The notes under the pieces: generated by a model
Database searches by the model: none
Told to the model about the DNA's origin: nothing
Seen by the model: only the letters and a program-made list of their open reading frames with translations
Assembly (NCBI GenBank): GCA_041627475.1
Contig: JBFKQZ010000097.1
Span: 1-10,432 of the forward strand
DNA length: 10,432 nt
Source: JBFGFG01 sp041627475
GTDB lineage: Bacteria; Actinomycetota; Nitriliruptoria; Nitriliruptorales; Nitriliruptoraceae
Reading direction: 5' to 3'
Translations under genes and position numbers: made by a program
Shown here: positions 1 to 6,893 of the stretch, in pieces
Layout: each line of letters opens with the position of its first letter
How positions within the stretch are numbered: the stretch's first letter is position 1

Positions 1-1
1 G

Positions 2-703
2 ACCAGCCTCGCCGACGTCGTGCTGAGCTCGGTCGCCCACAAGCTGCGCACGCCCCTGACCAGCATCGTCAGCACCACGCTGTTGCTCCGTCGGGTCCTC
101 GCCGACTCGCCGTACCTCGAGCTGGTCGAGGGCATGGAGCGCAACGTGGACCGGCTCGACGACACGCTGGTGCGGATCCTCGACCACGCGTCCCTGCTCG
201 CCGGACCGCGGGACGGTCGGCGCATGACACTCGGTGAGGACGACCCCACGGCCCTGGTCGCGGATGCCGACGAGGACGTCGTCGAGGCCGTCGCTCGCGG
301 ACGCGTCACACTCTCCGAGGACGTCGTGCTCCCGGCCGCCGCCGTCGCCACGGCCCTGAGCGAGTTCGTCGGCAACGCCATGGCGAACGGTGACCCGACG
401 CCCCGCGTGGTGGTCGAGGAGGCCGAGCACGAGGTCGTCGTCGCCGTCGAGGACGAGGGCGACGGGTTCCCACCGGAGGACGCCGACCGGCTGTTCAGCC
501 CCTTCTTCCAGGTGGACCGAACGGGGCAGGCGCCCGGTGTGGGACTCGGCCTGCCACTGGTCGCCCACGTGGTCGGCCGCGCCGGCGGCACCGTGCGCGC
601 GATGTCGGTCCCCGGCCGCGCGACCCGCTTCGAGGCGCGCTTCCCCCTCGTGGCGGCAGGGTCTAGGGTGCGGGCACGCGAACTCGTGGAGCCGGCTGCG
701 TGA
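2..703 (+). CDS. Sensor histidine kinase, C-terminal part (5' end outside window)
   Basis: The reading frame is open to the left edge of the window, so the N-terminal sensor part is missing and the true start is not visible. What remains is a HisKA dimerisation/phosphoacceptor domain followed by a HATPase_c domain. The H-box reads SSVAHKLRTPL with the phosphoacceptor His at bases 38-40. The N-box Asn is at 374-376 (VGNAMANG), the G1 box is DEGDG at 452-466 and the G2 box is GVGLGL at 536-553, so the ATP-binding site looks intact. One oddity is that the residue after the His is Lys instead of the usual Glu/Asp. There is no receiver or Hpt domain at the C-terminus; the protein ends in a short Arg/Glu-rich tail. 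The stop codon overlaps the GTG start of the next kinase (GTGA), which implies translational coupling. The kinase identity is secure. The signal and partner are unknown. Confidence 0.93.
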   Translation, partial: TSLADVVLSSVAHKLRTPLTSIVSTTLLLRRVLADSPYLELVEGMERNVDRLDDTLVRILDHASLLAGPRDGRRMTLGEDDPTALVADADEDVVEAVARGRVTLSEDVVLPAAAVATALSEFVGNAMANGDPTPRVVVEEAEHEVVVAVEDEGDGFPPEDADRLFSPFFQVDRTGQAPGVGLGLPLVAHVVGRAGGTVRAMSVPGRATRFEARFPLVAAGSRVRARELVEPAA

Positions 704-2322
704 CCGCTGTGGACCCCCTGCCGCGCGAACGACGACAGGACCTCGACCGACGGGTCCTGCAGGCGGTCGCGGACGTCCAGGACTCGTACATCGCCGGACG
801 CGAGCCCGGTGACGTCTTCGAGGAGCTGCTCGCCCACGTGCTCAGCATCACCGACAGCGAGTACGGCTACATCGGTGAGGTCCTCGAGGACGACGGCGTG
901 CCGTACCTCAAGGCCTACGCGATGACCGACATCTCCTGGGACGACGCGAGCCGGGAGCTCTACGAGCAGGCCCGACGGATGGGGGGGTTCGAGTTCCGCA
1001 ACCTGCAGACCCTCTTCGGTGCCGTCCTCACGACCGGTGAGCCCGTGATCGCGAACGACGCGCCCAACGACCCCCGGTCGGGCGGGCGCATGAAGGGGCA
1101 CCTGCCGCTGGACCGGTTCCTCGGCCTCCCGCTGTACTCCGAGGGTGAGCTGGTGGGCTCGGTCGGCGTCTCCAACCGGCCCGGCGGCTACAGCCAGGAG
1201 CTGGTCGACCGGATCCATCCGTTCCTGTCCACCTGCGGCAACCTCGTCCGCGCCTTCCGGGTCCGGCGGCAGCTGACGGTCTCCGAGGCCGAGCGCGCAT
1301 CCCAGTCGGCCACCTTCGCGGCGGTCGTGGAGGCGGCCGCGGACGGCATCGTGACGTTCGACCCGGCCTCCGGCCGGATCAGCACGCTCAACCCGGCGGC
1401 GGCAGCCCTGCTGGGGGACGATGCGCTGGGTTGCGACCTGCGTGAGCTGCTCGGGATCCGTGCGCTGTCCGGTGACCTCGACGTCGACCTCGTGACCGAC
1501 GGGGAGCCGCGTCGCGTCGCCGTCGCCCTGAGCGTCACTGACGGCGCCGGCGAGACCGGTGTCGCCGTCCTCCACGACATCACCGAGCGGCACCGCACGC
1601 GCGCTGCGCTCGAGCGGGCACGGGCCGAGGCGGAGCGCACGAGCCGGGCCAAGGACGAGTTCCTCGCCGCGATGTCGCACGAGCTGCGCACCCCGCTGAA
1701 CGGTGTCCTCGGCCTCACCGGACTGCTCGCCTCGGGGCAGCCGGGACCGCTGACCGACAAGCAGACCGAGTTCGTCGGGCTGATCGAGCGGTCCGGTCGG
1801 CACCTGCAGGAGGTCATCAACGACCTGCTCGACCTCGCCAAGATCGAGGCCGACCAGCTCGACATCACGACCGAGCCGATCACGCCGCGGGAGGTGGTGG
1901 CCGAGGCGCTCGAGATGGTGCGGGCCACACCCGCCGCCCAGGGCATCGACCTGACCGGTTCGTGCGACGGCAAGGGGCAGGTCAGGGCGGACCGTCGCCG
2001 GCTCCGCCAGGTGCTGCTGAACCTGCTGTCCAACGCGGTCAAGTTCACCGAGCAGGGGGAGGTGCGCGTGACCTGCGGTCGCCACGACGACGTCGTGCGG
2101 ATCGAGGTCGCCGACACCGGGATCGGCATCGAGGCGGACCGCCTCGAGCAGATCTTCGACCCGTTCCAGCAGGTCGACGGCCGTCTGGCGCGTGAGCACA
2201 CCGGGACGGGTCTCGGGCTCGCTGTCGCCCGCCGCCTGGTGGAGCTGCACGGGGGCACCCTCACCGTCCGCAGCACCCCCGGCACCGGCTCGACCTTCAC
2301 GATCGAGCTGCCGGCCGTCTAG
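700..2322 (+). CDS. Cytoplasmic GAF-PAS sensor histidine kinase
   Basis: This is a 540-residue histidine kinase with no membrane segment, so it probably reads a cytoplasmic or membrane-permeant signal. Residues about 35-195 form a GAF domain of the type common in hybrid kinases (conserved FLGLPLY, GELVGSVGVSNRPGGYS). Residues about 205-295 form a weak PAS domain ending in the usual HDITERH junction. A short coiled-coil linker leads to HisKA with the H-box AAMSHELRTPLNG (His327). HATPase_c follows, with the N-box LLSNAVKF (Asn445), G1 DTGIGI from residue 472 and G2 GTGLGL from residue 502. All catalytic boxes are canonical. It has neither receiver nor Hpt, so it must phosphorylate a separate response regulator. 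GTG at 700 overlaps the stop of the upstream kinase by four bases, suggesting that the two are made together and may act together. Its TAG stop shares a CTAG with the convergent Hpt gene. Confidence 0.93.
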   Translation: MTAVDPLPRERRQDLDRRVLQAVADVQDSYIAGREPGDVFEELLAHVLSITDSEYGYIGEVLEDDGVPYLKAYAMTDISWDDASRELYEQARRMGGFEFRNLQTLFGAVLTTGEPVIANDAPNDPRSGGRMKGHLPLDRFLGLPLYSEGELVGSVGVSNRPGGYSQELVDRIHPFLSTCGNLVRAFRVRRQLTVSEAERASQSATFAAVVEAAADGIVTFDPASGRISTLNPAAAALLGDDALGCDLRELLGIRALSGDLDVDLVTDGEPRRVAVALSVTDGAGETGVAVLHDITERHRTRAALERARAEAERTSRAKDEFLAAMSHELRTPLNGVLGLTGLLASGQPGPLTDKQTEFVGLIERSGRHLQEVINDLLDLAKIEADQLDITTEPITPREVVAEALEMVRATPAAQGIDLTGSCDGKGQVRADRRRLRQVLLNLLSNAVKFTEQGEVRVTCGRHDDVVRIEVADTGIGIEADRLEQIFDPFQQVDGRLAREHTGTGLGLAVARRLVELHGGTLTVRSTPGTGSTFTIELPAV

Positions 2323-2687
2323 TCGCGCCGGCGCGCGACCTCGTCACGCAGCACGTCGGCGGTGACCGTGGCGGCCGCACGCAGCTGCTCCTCGACCTCG
2401 TCCGGCAGCGGCTGGTCGGGCTCCTCGCGGGCCAGCCGCATCACCTCGCGGGCGGCCGCGCCGAGCGGCATCGCCCCCAGCGTCTCGGCGGAGCCGGCCA
2501 GCTGGTGGGCCGCACCGTCCCGTGCGGTCGCGTCCTCGGCGTCGCACACGGCTGCCACGGCCTCGTCGAGGCGGCCGAGCAGGGCCTCCACGGCCATGAG
2601 GGCCGGCTCCGCACGACCGAGCTCCTCCACCAGCTGGTCGAGGCGGCCACGAACGGCAGTCACGGTCGCCTGCCGGAGGTCGTCCAC
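2319..2687 (-). CDS. Orphan Hpt (histidine phosphotransfer) protein
   Basis: This is a 122-residue, helix-rich, acidic protein on the minus strand. The Hpt signature is at residues 59-80 (AAHQLAGSAETLGAMPLG), with the phosphorylatable His61; the usual HxLKGS is HQLAGS here, with Ala in place of Lys. Hpt proteins shuttle phosphate between a hybrid kinase receiver and a final response regulator. This fits the window, because the hybrid kinase at 7483-9720 has a receiver but no Hpt. The start is GTG (bases 2687-2685 on the minus strand), preceded by GGGGAG with a six-base gap, a good ribosome binding site. The stop codon is nested with that of the convergent kinase (shared CTAG). Reading away from the STAS operon, a TAGGCT sequence (minus strand, 2719-2714) could be its -10 element. 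A larger overlapping frame in this stretch has no domain logic and was discarded. Confidence 0.87.
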   Translation of the reverse strand: MDDLRQATVTAVRGRLDQLVEELGRAEPALMAVEALLGRLDEAVAAVCDAEDATARDGAAHQLAGSAETLGAMPLGAAAREVMRLAREEPDQPLPDEVEEQLRAAATVTADVLRDEVARRRD

Positions 2688-2730
2688 CGCGGTCTCCCCG
2701 TCGTCGGACGGCCAGCCTAGGCGTGATCTC

Positions 2731-2814
2731 GTTGAGCGGACCTTGAGGGAGCGCTGGGAAGCCTTGATCCTGCGGTGAACGGGGTGTTGGGGCAGCCACC
2801 GACAGTCATGTCAT
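2731..2814 (+). promoter_or_regulatory. Regulatory region A: 11-bp direct repeats (CTTGAG type) ahead of the STAS/flippase operon
   Basis: Repeat-like hexamers start at 2731 (GTTGAG), 2742 (CTTGAG), 2753 (GCTGGG, weak), 2763 (CTTGAT) and 2774 (GGTGAA), giving steps of 11, 11, 10 and 11. The last pair has the same layout as regions B, C and D. The conserved CGACAGT block starts at 2800, 26 bases after the start of the last repeat, and CAT follows at 2812. The start codon of the first STAS gene is at 2834. The left pair (2731 and 2742) lies between the STAS operon and the divergent Hpt gene, and its nearer edge is 11 bases from a TAGGCT that could be the Hpt -10 element. One regulator might therefore serve both directions. 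The repeats and spacings are read directly; binding and promoter function are inferred. Confidence 0.6.
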
Positions 2815-2833
2815 CAACCAAGGAGCACCCCCG

Positions 2834-3175
2834 ATGACCGCTGTCCCCACCCTCAGCCCCACCAGCGTCCGCCCGACCGTCCGCCGTCGCGCCCGCCTCG
2901 CCGGCCGCGTCGACTCGCACGTCGTCGCCGACGTCGTCGCCACGATCGAGGAGGCCGCCGCCGACGCAGGCGACGTCGTCGTCGACATGCGCGACGTCCG
3001 CTTCCTCGACCTCCACGCCCTGCGTGCGATCGCCGACTGCTCGGCACGCATCGCCGCCCGTGGCGACCACCTCGTCCTCGGTGCGGTCAGCACCGCCGCG
3101 GCGGTCATCCTCGACCTCGTCGGTACGGCTGGTCTCGTCGAGCTGCCCGCGACCGGGCTGGCGGTGGCGGCATGA
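2834..3175 (+). CDS. STAS-domain protein (anti-sigma-factor-antagonist-like), first of a pair
   Basis: This 113-residue protein has a basic N-terminal tail of about 25 residues and then one STAS domain. Two features support the call: the strand DVVVDMRDVRFLD and the following helix LRAIADCSARIAARG. In SpoIIAA/RsbV-type STAS proteins the Asp is followed by a Ser that is phosphorylated by an RsbW/SpoIIAB-type kinase. Here the motif is Asp59-Leu60-His61, so that phosphosite is missing. A phosphorylation-controlled anti-antagonist role is therefore unlikely; a constitutive binding or scaffold role is more plausible. ATG at 2834 has a strong AGGAG at 2821-2825. Its stop overlaps the start of the second STAS gene (ATGA). 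It is the first gene behind regulatory region A. The partner protein is unknown. Confidence 0.82.
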   Translation: MTAVPTLSPTSVRPTVRRRARLAGRVDSHVVADVVATIEEAAADAGDVVVDMRDVRFLDLHALRAIADCSARIAARGDHLVLGAVSTAAAVILDLVGTAGLVELPATGLAVAA

Positions 3176-3489
3176 CCGCCCTGCTGACCGGGACCACCGC
3201 GACCACCGAGGTCGAGCACCTCACCGGCGAGCTCGACGCCGTCACGGGCCCCGAGGTCCGTCGCCGGCTCGAGACCTGGGAGATGGCCGGCATCGACGAG
3301 CTCGTCGTCGACCTGGCCGGCGTCACCGACATGGACGCCGCCGGTCTCTCCGCGATCGTCATGGCCCGCCGCTACCTGCGTCGCCACGGCGTGGACCTCG
3401 TCCTCACCGGCACCGCCGGGCCCGCCGTCCGCCGGATGCTGGCCGTCACCCGCTTCAGCCAGGTCTTCGACCTCCGAGAGGACGACTGA
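3172..3489 (+). CDS. STAS-domain protein (anti-sigma-factor-antagonist-like), second of a pair
   Basis: This 105-residue protein is a single STAS domain. The conserved strand reads ELVVDLAGVTDMDAAGL, followed by the helix SAIVMARRYLRRHG and a C-terminal segment with FSQVFDL, a common STAS ending. The site usually occupied by the phosphorylated Ser is Ala56 (Asp55-Ala56-Ala57-Gly58-Leu59), so this copy also lacks the phosphosite, although the rest of the motif is more canonical than in its neighbour. The ATG overlaps the end of the first STAS gene by four bases. Its TGA shares one base with the ATG of the flippase gene (TGATG). The three genes should be translated as a coupled unit, suggesting that the two STAS proteins work together, possibly on the flippase or its pathway. 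No kinase or phosphatase of the RsbW/PP2C type is visible nearby. Confidence 0.85.
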   Translation: MTALLTGTTATTEVEHLTGELDAVTGPEVRRRLETWEMAGIDELVVDLAGVTDMDAAGLSAIVMARRYLRRHGVDLVLTGTAGPAVRRMLAVTRFSQVFDLREDD

Positions 3490-4730
3490 TGAGCGCGATC
3501 GCTGCGGCCCCACCCCGCCGCCGCGTGCTGGGTGGTGAGACCACCTACCTCGCCGCGGCCGTGGCGATCCACGCCGGCAACTACCTCGTCAACCTCGTCA
3601 TGGGGCGCGCGCTGGGTCCGGCCGGCTTCGCCGAGCTGAACCTGATCGTGACCTTCATGGTCGTGGCTGGCGTCGCCACCAACGCGGTGCAGCTGTCCGC
3701 AGCGCACGCTTCGGCGACCCTCGCAGCGACCGAGCGCGAGCTCGAACTGGTCGGTGTCCACCGCTGGCTGCGCCGCGGGACCCTGCGCTGGGCGATCGTG
3801 GCGGCGGTGCTCCTCGCCGCGGCCGCGCCGCTGCTCCAGGACGTGTTCAACAGCCCGTCGCCGCTGCCGCTGCTGCTGTTCGCGGTCGGTCTGCCCGCCT
3901 ACGTGGTCCTGGGTGCCGACCGCGGTGTGCTCCAGGGCCGGCTGCGCTTCGGTCGTCTCGCCGCGACCAACCTCGTCGAGATGCTCGTGCGCCTGCTCGG
4001 CGCCGTCGCGCTGGTCGCGGTCGGCCTCGGCGTCGCCGGTGCCGTCGGTGCCCTCACCGCGAGCTTCGTCGCCGCCCTGTGGCTGGCCCGTGACCCCGCC
4101 ACCCGACACCGTTCGATCCCGCTGCCCAGCGCCGCGGCCCGCAAGGCCGTCCGCGCCGTCGGCGCACCGTCGCTGGCCCTGATGCTCGGCCACCTCGCGA
4201 TCGGCCACAGCGACGTGCTGGTCGTCAAGGCCAACTTCGACGCGACCGTCGCCGGGCAGTACGCCGCCCTGGCGCTGGTGGGGCGCATCGTCCTGTACGT
4301 GACCGTGACCGCGGTCGAGGTCGTGTTCCCGATGGTCGCCACCCGCGTGGCAGGGGGCCAGGACGACCGCACGATCCTGCGGGTGACGCTGGCCGGCCTC
4401 GCCGCCATCAGCGGCATCGCCCTCGCCGTCGCCGCCCTCGCGCCCGACGTCGTGATCGGTGTCCTCTTCGGTGACGCCTACGCCGCGATCGAGCCACTGC
4501 TGTGGCGCTACACGCTCGCCACGGTCCTGTTCTCCGCCGTCGTCGTGCTGACCAGCCACCGTCTGGCCGCCGGTGACGCGTCGCGCAGCTGGCTGCTGCC
4601 GCTCGCCGGGGTCGTCCAGATCGTCGTGCTCCACCGCTTCGGCACCGACCTGGCCGCCGTCGTCGACCTCCAGATCGGCCTCCTGCTCGCCCTGCTCGCC
4701 GTCGTGCTCGTCCGCCGCCGTCGCTCTTGA
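3489..4730 (+). CDS. Polysaccharide flippase, Wzx-like (MOP superfamily)
   Basis: This is a 413-residue polytopic membrane protein with roughly ten to twelve hydrophobic segments spread along its length. The N-terminus (AGNYLVNLVMGRALGPAGFAEL) is typical of Wzx/RfbX-type oligosaccharide flippases, where a first helix is followed by an aLGPaefG loop. Such proteins move lipid-linked sugar units from the inner to the outer face of the membrane. The C-terminus is a hydrophobic helix followed by Arg-Arg-Arg-Arg-Ser. The chosen ATG at 3489 overlaps the preceding STAS stop. The same frame runs far upstream, but that extension only overlaps the STAS genes and is not coding. The stop codon (4728-4730) lies inside the first CTTGAG repeat of region B. 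Its substrate cannot be read from the sequence; the neighbouring glycosyltransferases and PMI-like cupin suggest a surface polysaccharide. Confidence 0.85.
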   Translation: MSAIAAAPPRRRVLGGETTYLAAAVAIHAGNYLVNLVMGRALGPAGFAELNLIVTFMVVAGVATNAVQLSAAHASATLAATERELELVGVHRWLRRGTLRWAIVAAVLLAAAAPLLQDVFNSPSPLPLLLFAVGLPAYVVLGADRGVLQGRLRFGRLAATNLVEMLVRLLGAVALVAVGLGVAGAVGALTASFVAALWLARDPATRHRSIPLPSAAARKAVRAVGAPSLALMLGHLAIGHSDVLVVKANFDATVAGQYAALALVGRIVLYVTVTAVEVVFPMVATRVAGGQDDRTILRVTLAGLAAISGIALAVAALAPDVVIGVLFGDAYAAIEPLLWRYTLATVLFSAVVVLTSHRLAAGDASRSWLLPLAGVVQIVVLHRFGTDLAAVVDLQIGLLLALLAVVLVRRRRS

Positions 4731-4788
4731 GCGTGCCTTGAGGCACGGATGAGCCGGGTTGCAGACGCCCTGCCGACGATGTGACCAC
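4726..4788 (+). promoter_or_regulatory. Regulatory region B: three 11-bp direct repeats ahead of the glycosyltransferase operon
   Basis: The repeats are CTTGAG at 4726 and 4737 and GATGAG at 4748, an exact 11-base step. The conserved block CGACGAT starts at 4774 (+26 from the last repeat) and CAC at 4786 (+38). The first repeat contains the flippase stop codon, so the control region begins inside the upstream gene. The middle repeat also sits in a six-base inverted repeat (4732-4737 with 4742-4747). The start codon it serves is 4849, leaving a leader that is longer than in the other three regions. Its promoter function is inferred from recurrence at four sites. Confidence 0.65.
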
Positions 4789-4848
4789 CAAGAACCCGAC
4801 AGCCGCACACACCGCGGCCCGAACTCCACACCACCCCAGGAGCTCCGC

Positions 4849-5613
4849 ATGACACTCACCGCCTACCACCGCTGGCGCACGACGCCGGTGACGGACCCCG
4901 ACGTCTCGATCGTCGTCCCTGCCTACAACGAGCAGGACCGGATCGTCCCGACCGTCGGCGCCATCGCCGCCCACGTCGCCGCCGCCGTCCCCGCCTTCGA
5001 GCTGCTCGTCGCCGACGACGGCTCCAGCGACACGACCGTCGACCTCCTGCACGGCCTCGGCCTCCAGAACGTCCGGGTCGTCGCCAGCCGGGTCAACGTC
5101 GGCAAGGGCGACGCCGTCCGTCGCGGCATGCTCGCCGCACGGGGCCGCCACGTCCTGTTCGCCGACGCCGACCAGTCAACGCCCATCGAGCAGCTCGACC
5201 GCCTGCTGGCCGTCGCCTCGGAGGGTTTCGACGTCGTCATCGGCTCCCGTGCCGCCGACGGCGCCAGCGAGGCCAACAAGAGCGCCCTGCGCCAGGCCGT
5301 GAGCGCCGCCAGCCGCGCGACCGTGCGTCGAGCCCTGGGGCTCGACCTCGGTGACACGCAGTGTGGGTTCAAGCTGTTCAGCCGGACGGCTGCCCAGGAC
5401 CTGTTCTCCCGCCAGACCATCACCGGGTTCTCGTTCGACCTCGAGATCCTCTTCCTCGCCAAGCAGCTGGGCTACGAGATCGCCGAGGTGCCCGTCGAGT
5501 GGCACGACGCCATCGGCTCCAAGGTCGAGCCGGCCAAGGAGATCCAGCGCTTCCTGCGCGACATCGCGCTGATCCGCCGCAACGACCGGAAGGGGGTGTA
5601 CGCCGATGCGTGA
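4849..5613 (+). CDS. GT2 glycosyltransferase, ALG5/DPM1-like (polyprenyl-phosphate sugar synthase type)
   Basis: This 254-residue GT-A-fold enzyme shows, in order: VSIVVPAYNE near the N-terminus; the nucleotide-binding ADDGSSD (Asp56, Asp57); FADADQSTP with the metal-binding DxD at Asp106 and Asp108; GSRA; then DTQCGFKLFSR, followed by SFDLEILFLAKQLGYEIAEVPVEW. The DTQCGFKLF and EVPVEW blocks are hallmarks of dolichyl/polyprenyl-phosphate glucosyl- or mannosyltransferases such as ALG5. These transfer a sugar from UDP- or GDP-sugar to a lipid phosphate carrier at the cytoplasmic face. There is no C-terminal membrane anchor. The start at 4849 is preferred over in-frame codons upstream because AGGAG (4838-4842) sits correctly and the extra N-terminal residues look non-coding. 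It overlaps the next glycosyltransferase by eight bases. The sugar donor is not known. Confidence 0.9.
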   Translation: MTLTAYHRWRTTPVTDPDVSIVVPAYNEQDRIVPTVGAIAAHVAAAVPAFELLVADDGSSDTTVDLLHGLGLQNVRVVASRVNVGKGDAVRRGMLAARGRHVLFADADQSTPIEQLDRLLAVASEGFDVVIGSRAADGASEANKSALRQAVSAASRATVRRALGLDLGDTQCGFKLFSRTAAQDLFSRQTITGFSFDLEILFLAKQLGYEIAEVPVEWHDAIGSKVEPAKEIQRFLRDIALIRRNDRKGVYADA

Positions 5614-6778
5614 GCTGCGAATCGGGGTCGTCACCCCGTACCCCCCGTCCACCACGACGCTGGTCGAGTACGGCCAGCACCTCGTCGGCGCCATCGCGCG
5701 CCAGCCGGAGGTCGCCGAGGTCGTCGTCCTGACCGACGAGCTGCCCGAGGGCGAGTACGGCGAGGCGCCGGCCGGCGTCCGCTTCGCGCCCTGCTGGCGC
5801 TTCAACGGCCTGACCAACCCGCTGCGGATCGCGCGCACGGTGCGCCGCGAGCGCCTCGACGCGGTGATCTGGAACGTCCAGTTCGCCAGCTTCGGCGACC
5901 AGCGCGTCCCGGCCGCCCTCGGCCTGGCCGGTCCGGCGGTGCTGCGGGCGATGGGCGTGCCCACGGTCGCCCTGCTGCACAACATCATGGAGACCGTCGA
6001 CCTGGCGAACGCCGGCTACGACATGCACCCGCTCGTCGAGCGCGTCGTGCGGCTGGCCGGTCGGGTCGTCACCAGGCTGGTGCTGCGCGCCGACGTGGTC
6101 GCGCTGACCATGCCCCAGTACGTCGACGTGCTCCGGGAGGAGTACGACGCAGACAACGTGGCGCTGATCCCCCACGGCACGTTCGACGTGCCCGGCGACG
6201 TCGACACCGACGTCCCGGCGGGACCGGCGCAACTGCTCGCCTTCGGCAAGTTCGGTACCTACAAGAAGGTCGAACCCCTGCTGGAGGCAGCACGTCGGTT
6301 GCGCGGCGACCACGACATCGAGGTGGTCGTCGCCGGCACCGACAGCCCGAACGCTCGGGGGTACCTCGAGTCCGTGCGGGCGCAGTACGGAGAGGACGGG
6401 GTCCGCTTCACCGGGTACGTCGCTGAAGAGGACGTGCCGACGGTGTTCGGCGAGGCCAGTGTCGTCGTCTTCCCGTACACCTCCACCACCGGCTCGTCGG
6501 GAGTCGTGCACCAGGCCGCGAGCTACGGCCGCGCGCTGGTGATGCCCGAGATCGGGGACTTCCGACGGCTGGTGGAGGCGGAGGGCTACGTCGGGGAGTA
6601 CTTCGACCCGGAGGACACCGACACCCTCACCGCCGCGATCGACACGATCCTGCGCTCACCCGAGACCCGGGTCGCCCAGGGGCGTCGCAACCACGCCGTG
6701 GCCGCGGGCCTGCCGATGGACGACATCGCAGGTTGGTACCTCGAGCACGTCCTGCACCTCACGGAGGCAACGATGTGA
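5606..6778 (+). CDS. GT-B glycosyltransferase (GT4/GT1-like family)
   Basis: This 390-residue protein has a two-lobed GT-B layout. The N-terminal lobe begins with RIGVVTPYPPS and includes VPTVALLHNIMETVD. The C-terminal donor-binding lobe begins near LLAFGKFGTYKKVEPLLEA and continues through VVVAGTDSP, VRFTGYVAEEDVPTVF, VVVFPYTSTTGSSGVVHQA and YVGEYFDPEDTDTLTAAI. These match the glycosyl-transferases group 1 pattern. The usual EX7E motif is degenerate: the segment TTGSSGVVHQAASYG has no acidic first residue, so catalysis or donor binding may differ from textbook GT4 enzymes. The ATG overlaps the upstream GT2 gene by eight bases and has AGGGGG (5591-5596) as ribosome binding site. The pair probably adds successive sugars in one pathway. 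The gene is followed by a strong hairpin. Confidence 0.88.
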   Translation: MRELRIGVVTPYPPSTTTLVEYGQHLVGAIARQPEVAEVVVLTDELPEGEYGEAPAGVRFAPCWRFNGLTNPLRIARTVRRERLDAVIWNVQFASFGDQRVPAALGLAGPAVLRAMGVPTVALLHNIMETVDLANAGYDMHPLVERVVRLAGRVVTRLVLRADVVALTMPQYVDVLREEYDADNVALIPHGTFDVPGDVDTDVPAGPAQLLAFGKFGTYKKVEPLLEAARRLRGDHDIEVVVAGTDSPNARGYLESVRAQYGEDGVRFTGYVAEEDVPTVFGEASVVVFPYTSTTGSSGVVHQAASYGRALVMPEIGDFRRLVEAEGYVGEYFDPEDTDTLTAAIDTILRSPETRVAQGRRNHAVAAGLPMDDIAGWYLEHVLHLTEATM

Positions 6779-6784
6779 CAGACC

Positions 6785-6837
6785 CCTCAACCCGGTGGTC
6801 GCGTCGCTGGGGTGGCGCGCGACCACCGGGCTTGAGG
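6785..6837 (+). terminator. Strong hairpin after the glycosyltransferase operon, terminator-like
   Basis: A perfect 13-bp inverted repeat (6791-6803 with 6818-6830, CCCGGTGGTCGCG and its complement) encloses a 14-base loop. With one bulged base at 6831, the stem extends by six more pairs (6785-6790 with 6832-6837). No T-run follows, as is common in GC-rich actinobacteria, so it could terminate transcription or stabilise the 3' end of the mRNA. The outer part of the downstream arm coincides with the first CTTGAG repeat of region C. Confidence 0.65.
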
Positions 6838-6893
6838 ATTCCTTGAGGAGGCGGTGAGCAACCGGCGACGTGCACGCGCGAAGGTGACGGCAC
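6831..6893 (+). promoter_or_regulatory. Regulatory region C: three 11-bp direct repeats ahead of the lipoprotein/hybrid kinase operon
   Basis: The repeats are CTTGAG at 6831 and 6842 and GGTGAG at 6853, an exact 11-base step. The conserved block CGAAGGT starts at 6879 (+26) and CAC at 6891 (+38). The lipoprotein start is at 6917. The leader just before it (GGAG, then a C-run, then GATG) resembles that of the first STAS gene. The region directly abuts, and partly overlaps, the hairpin that ends the upstream operon. Confidence 0.65.

Noticed and set aside
3024..3488. A long N-terminal extension of the flippase frame.
   Set aside because: It overlaps both STAS genes, is Arg/Pro-rich with no membrane character, and the ATG at 3489 is coupled to the STAS stop.
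4732..4747. CGTGCC-TTGA-GGCACG as a terminator for the flippase operon.
   Set aside because: The stem is only six bases, with no T-run, and it coincides with the middle regulatory repeat. The symmetry may be incidental.
3372..4859. A 495-codon open frame on the minus strand.
   Set aside because: It mirrors the flippase gene, is highly charged and low-complexity, and crosses regulatory region B.
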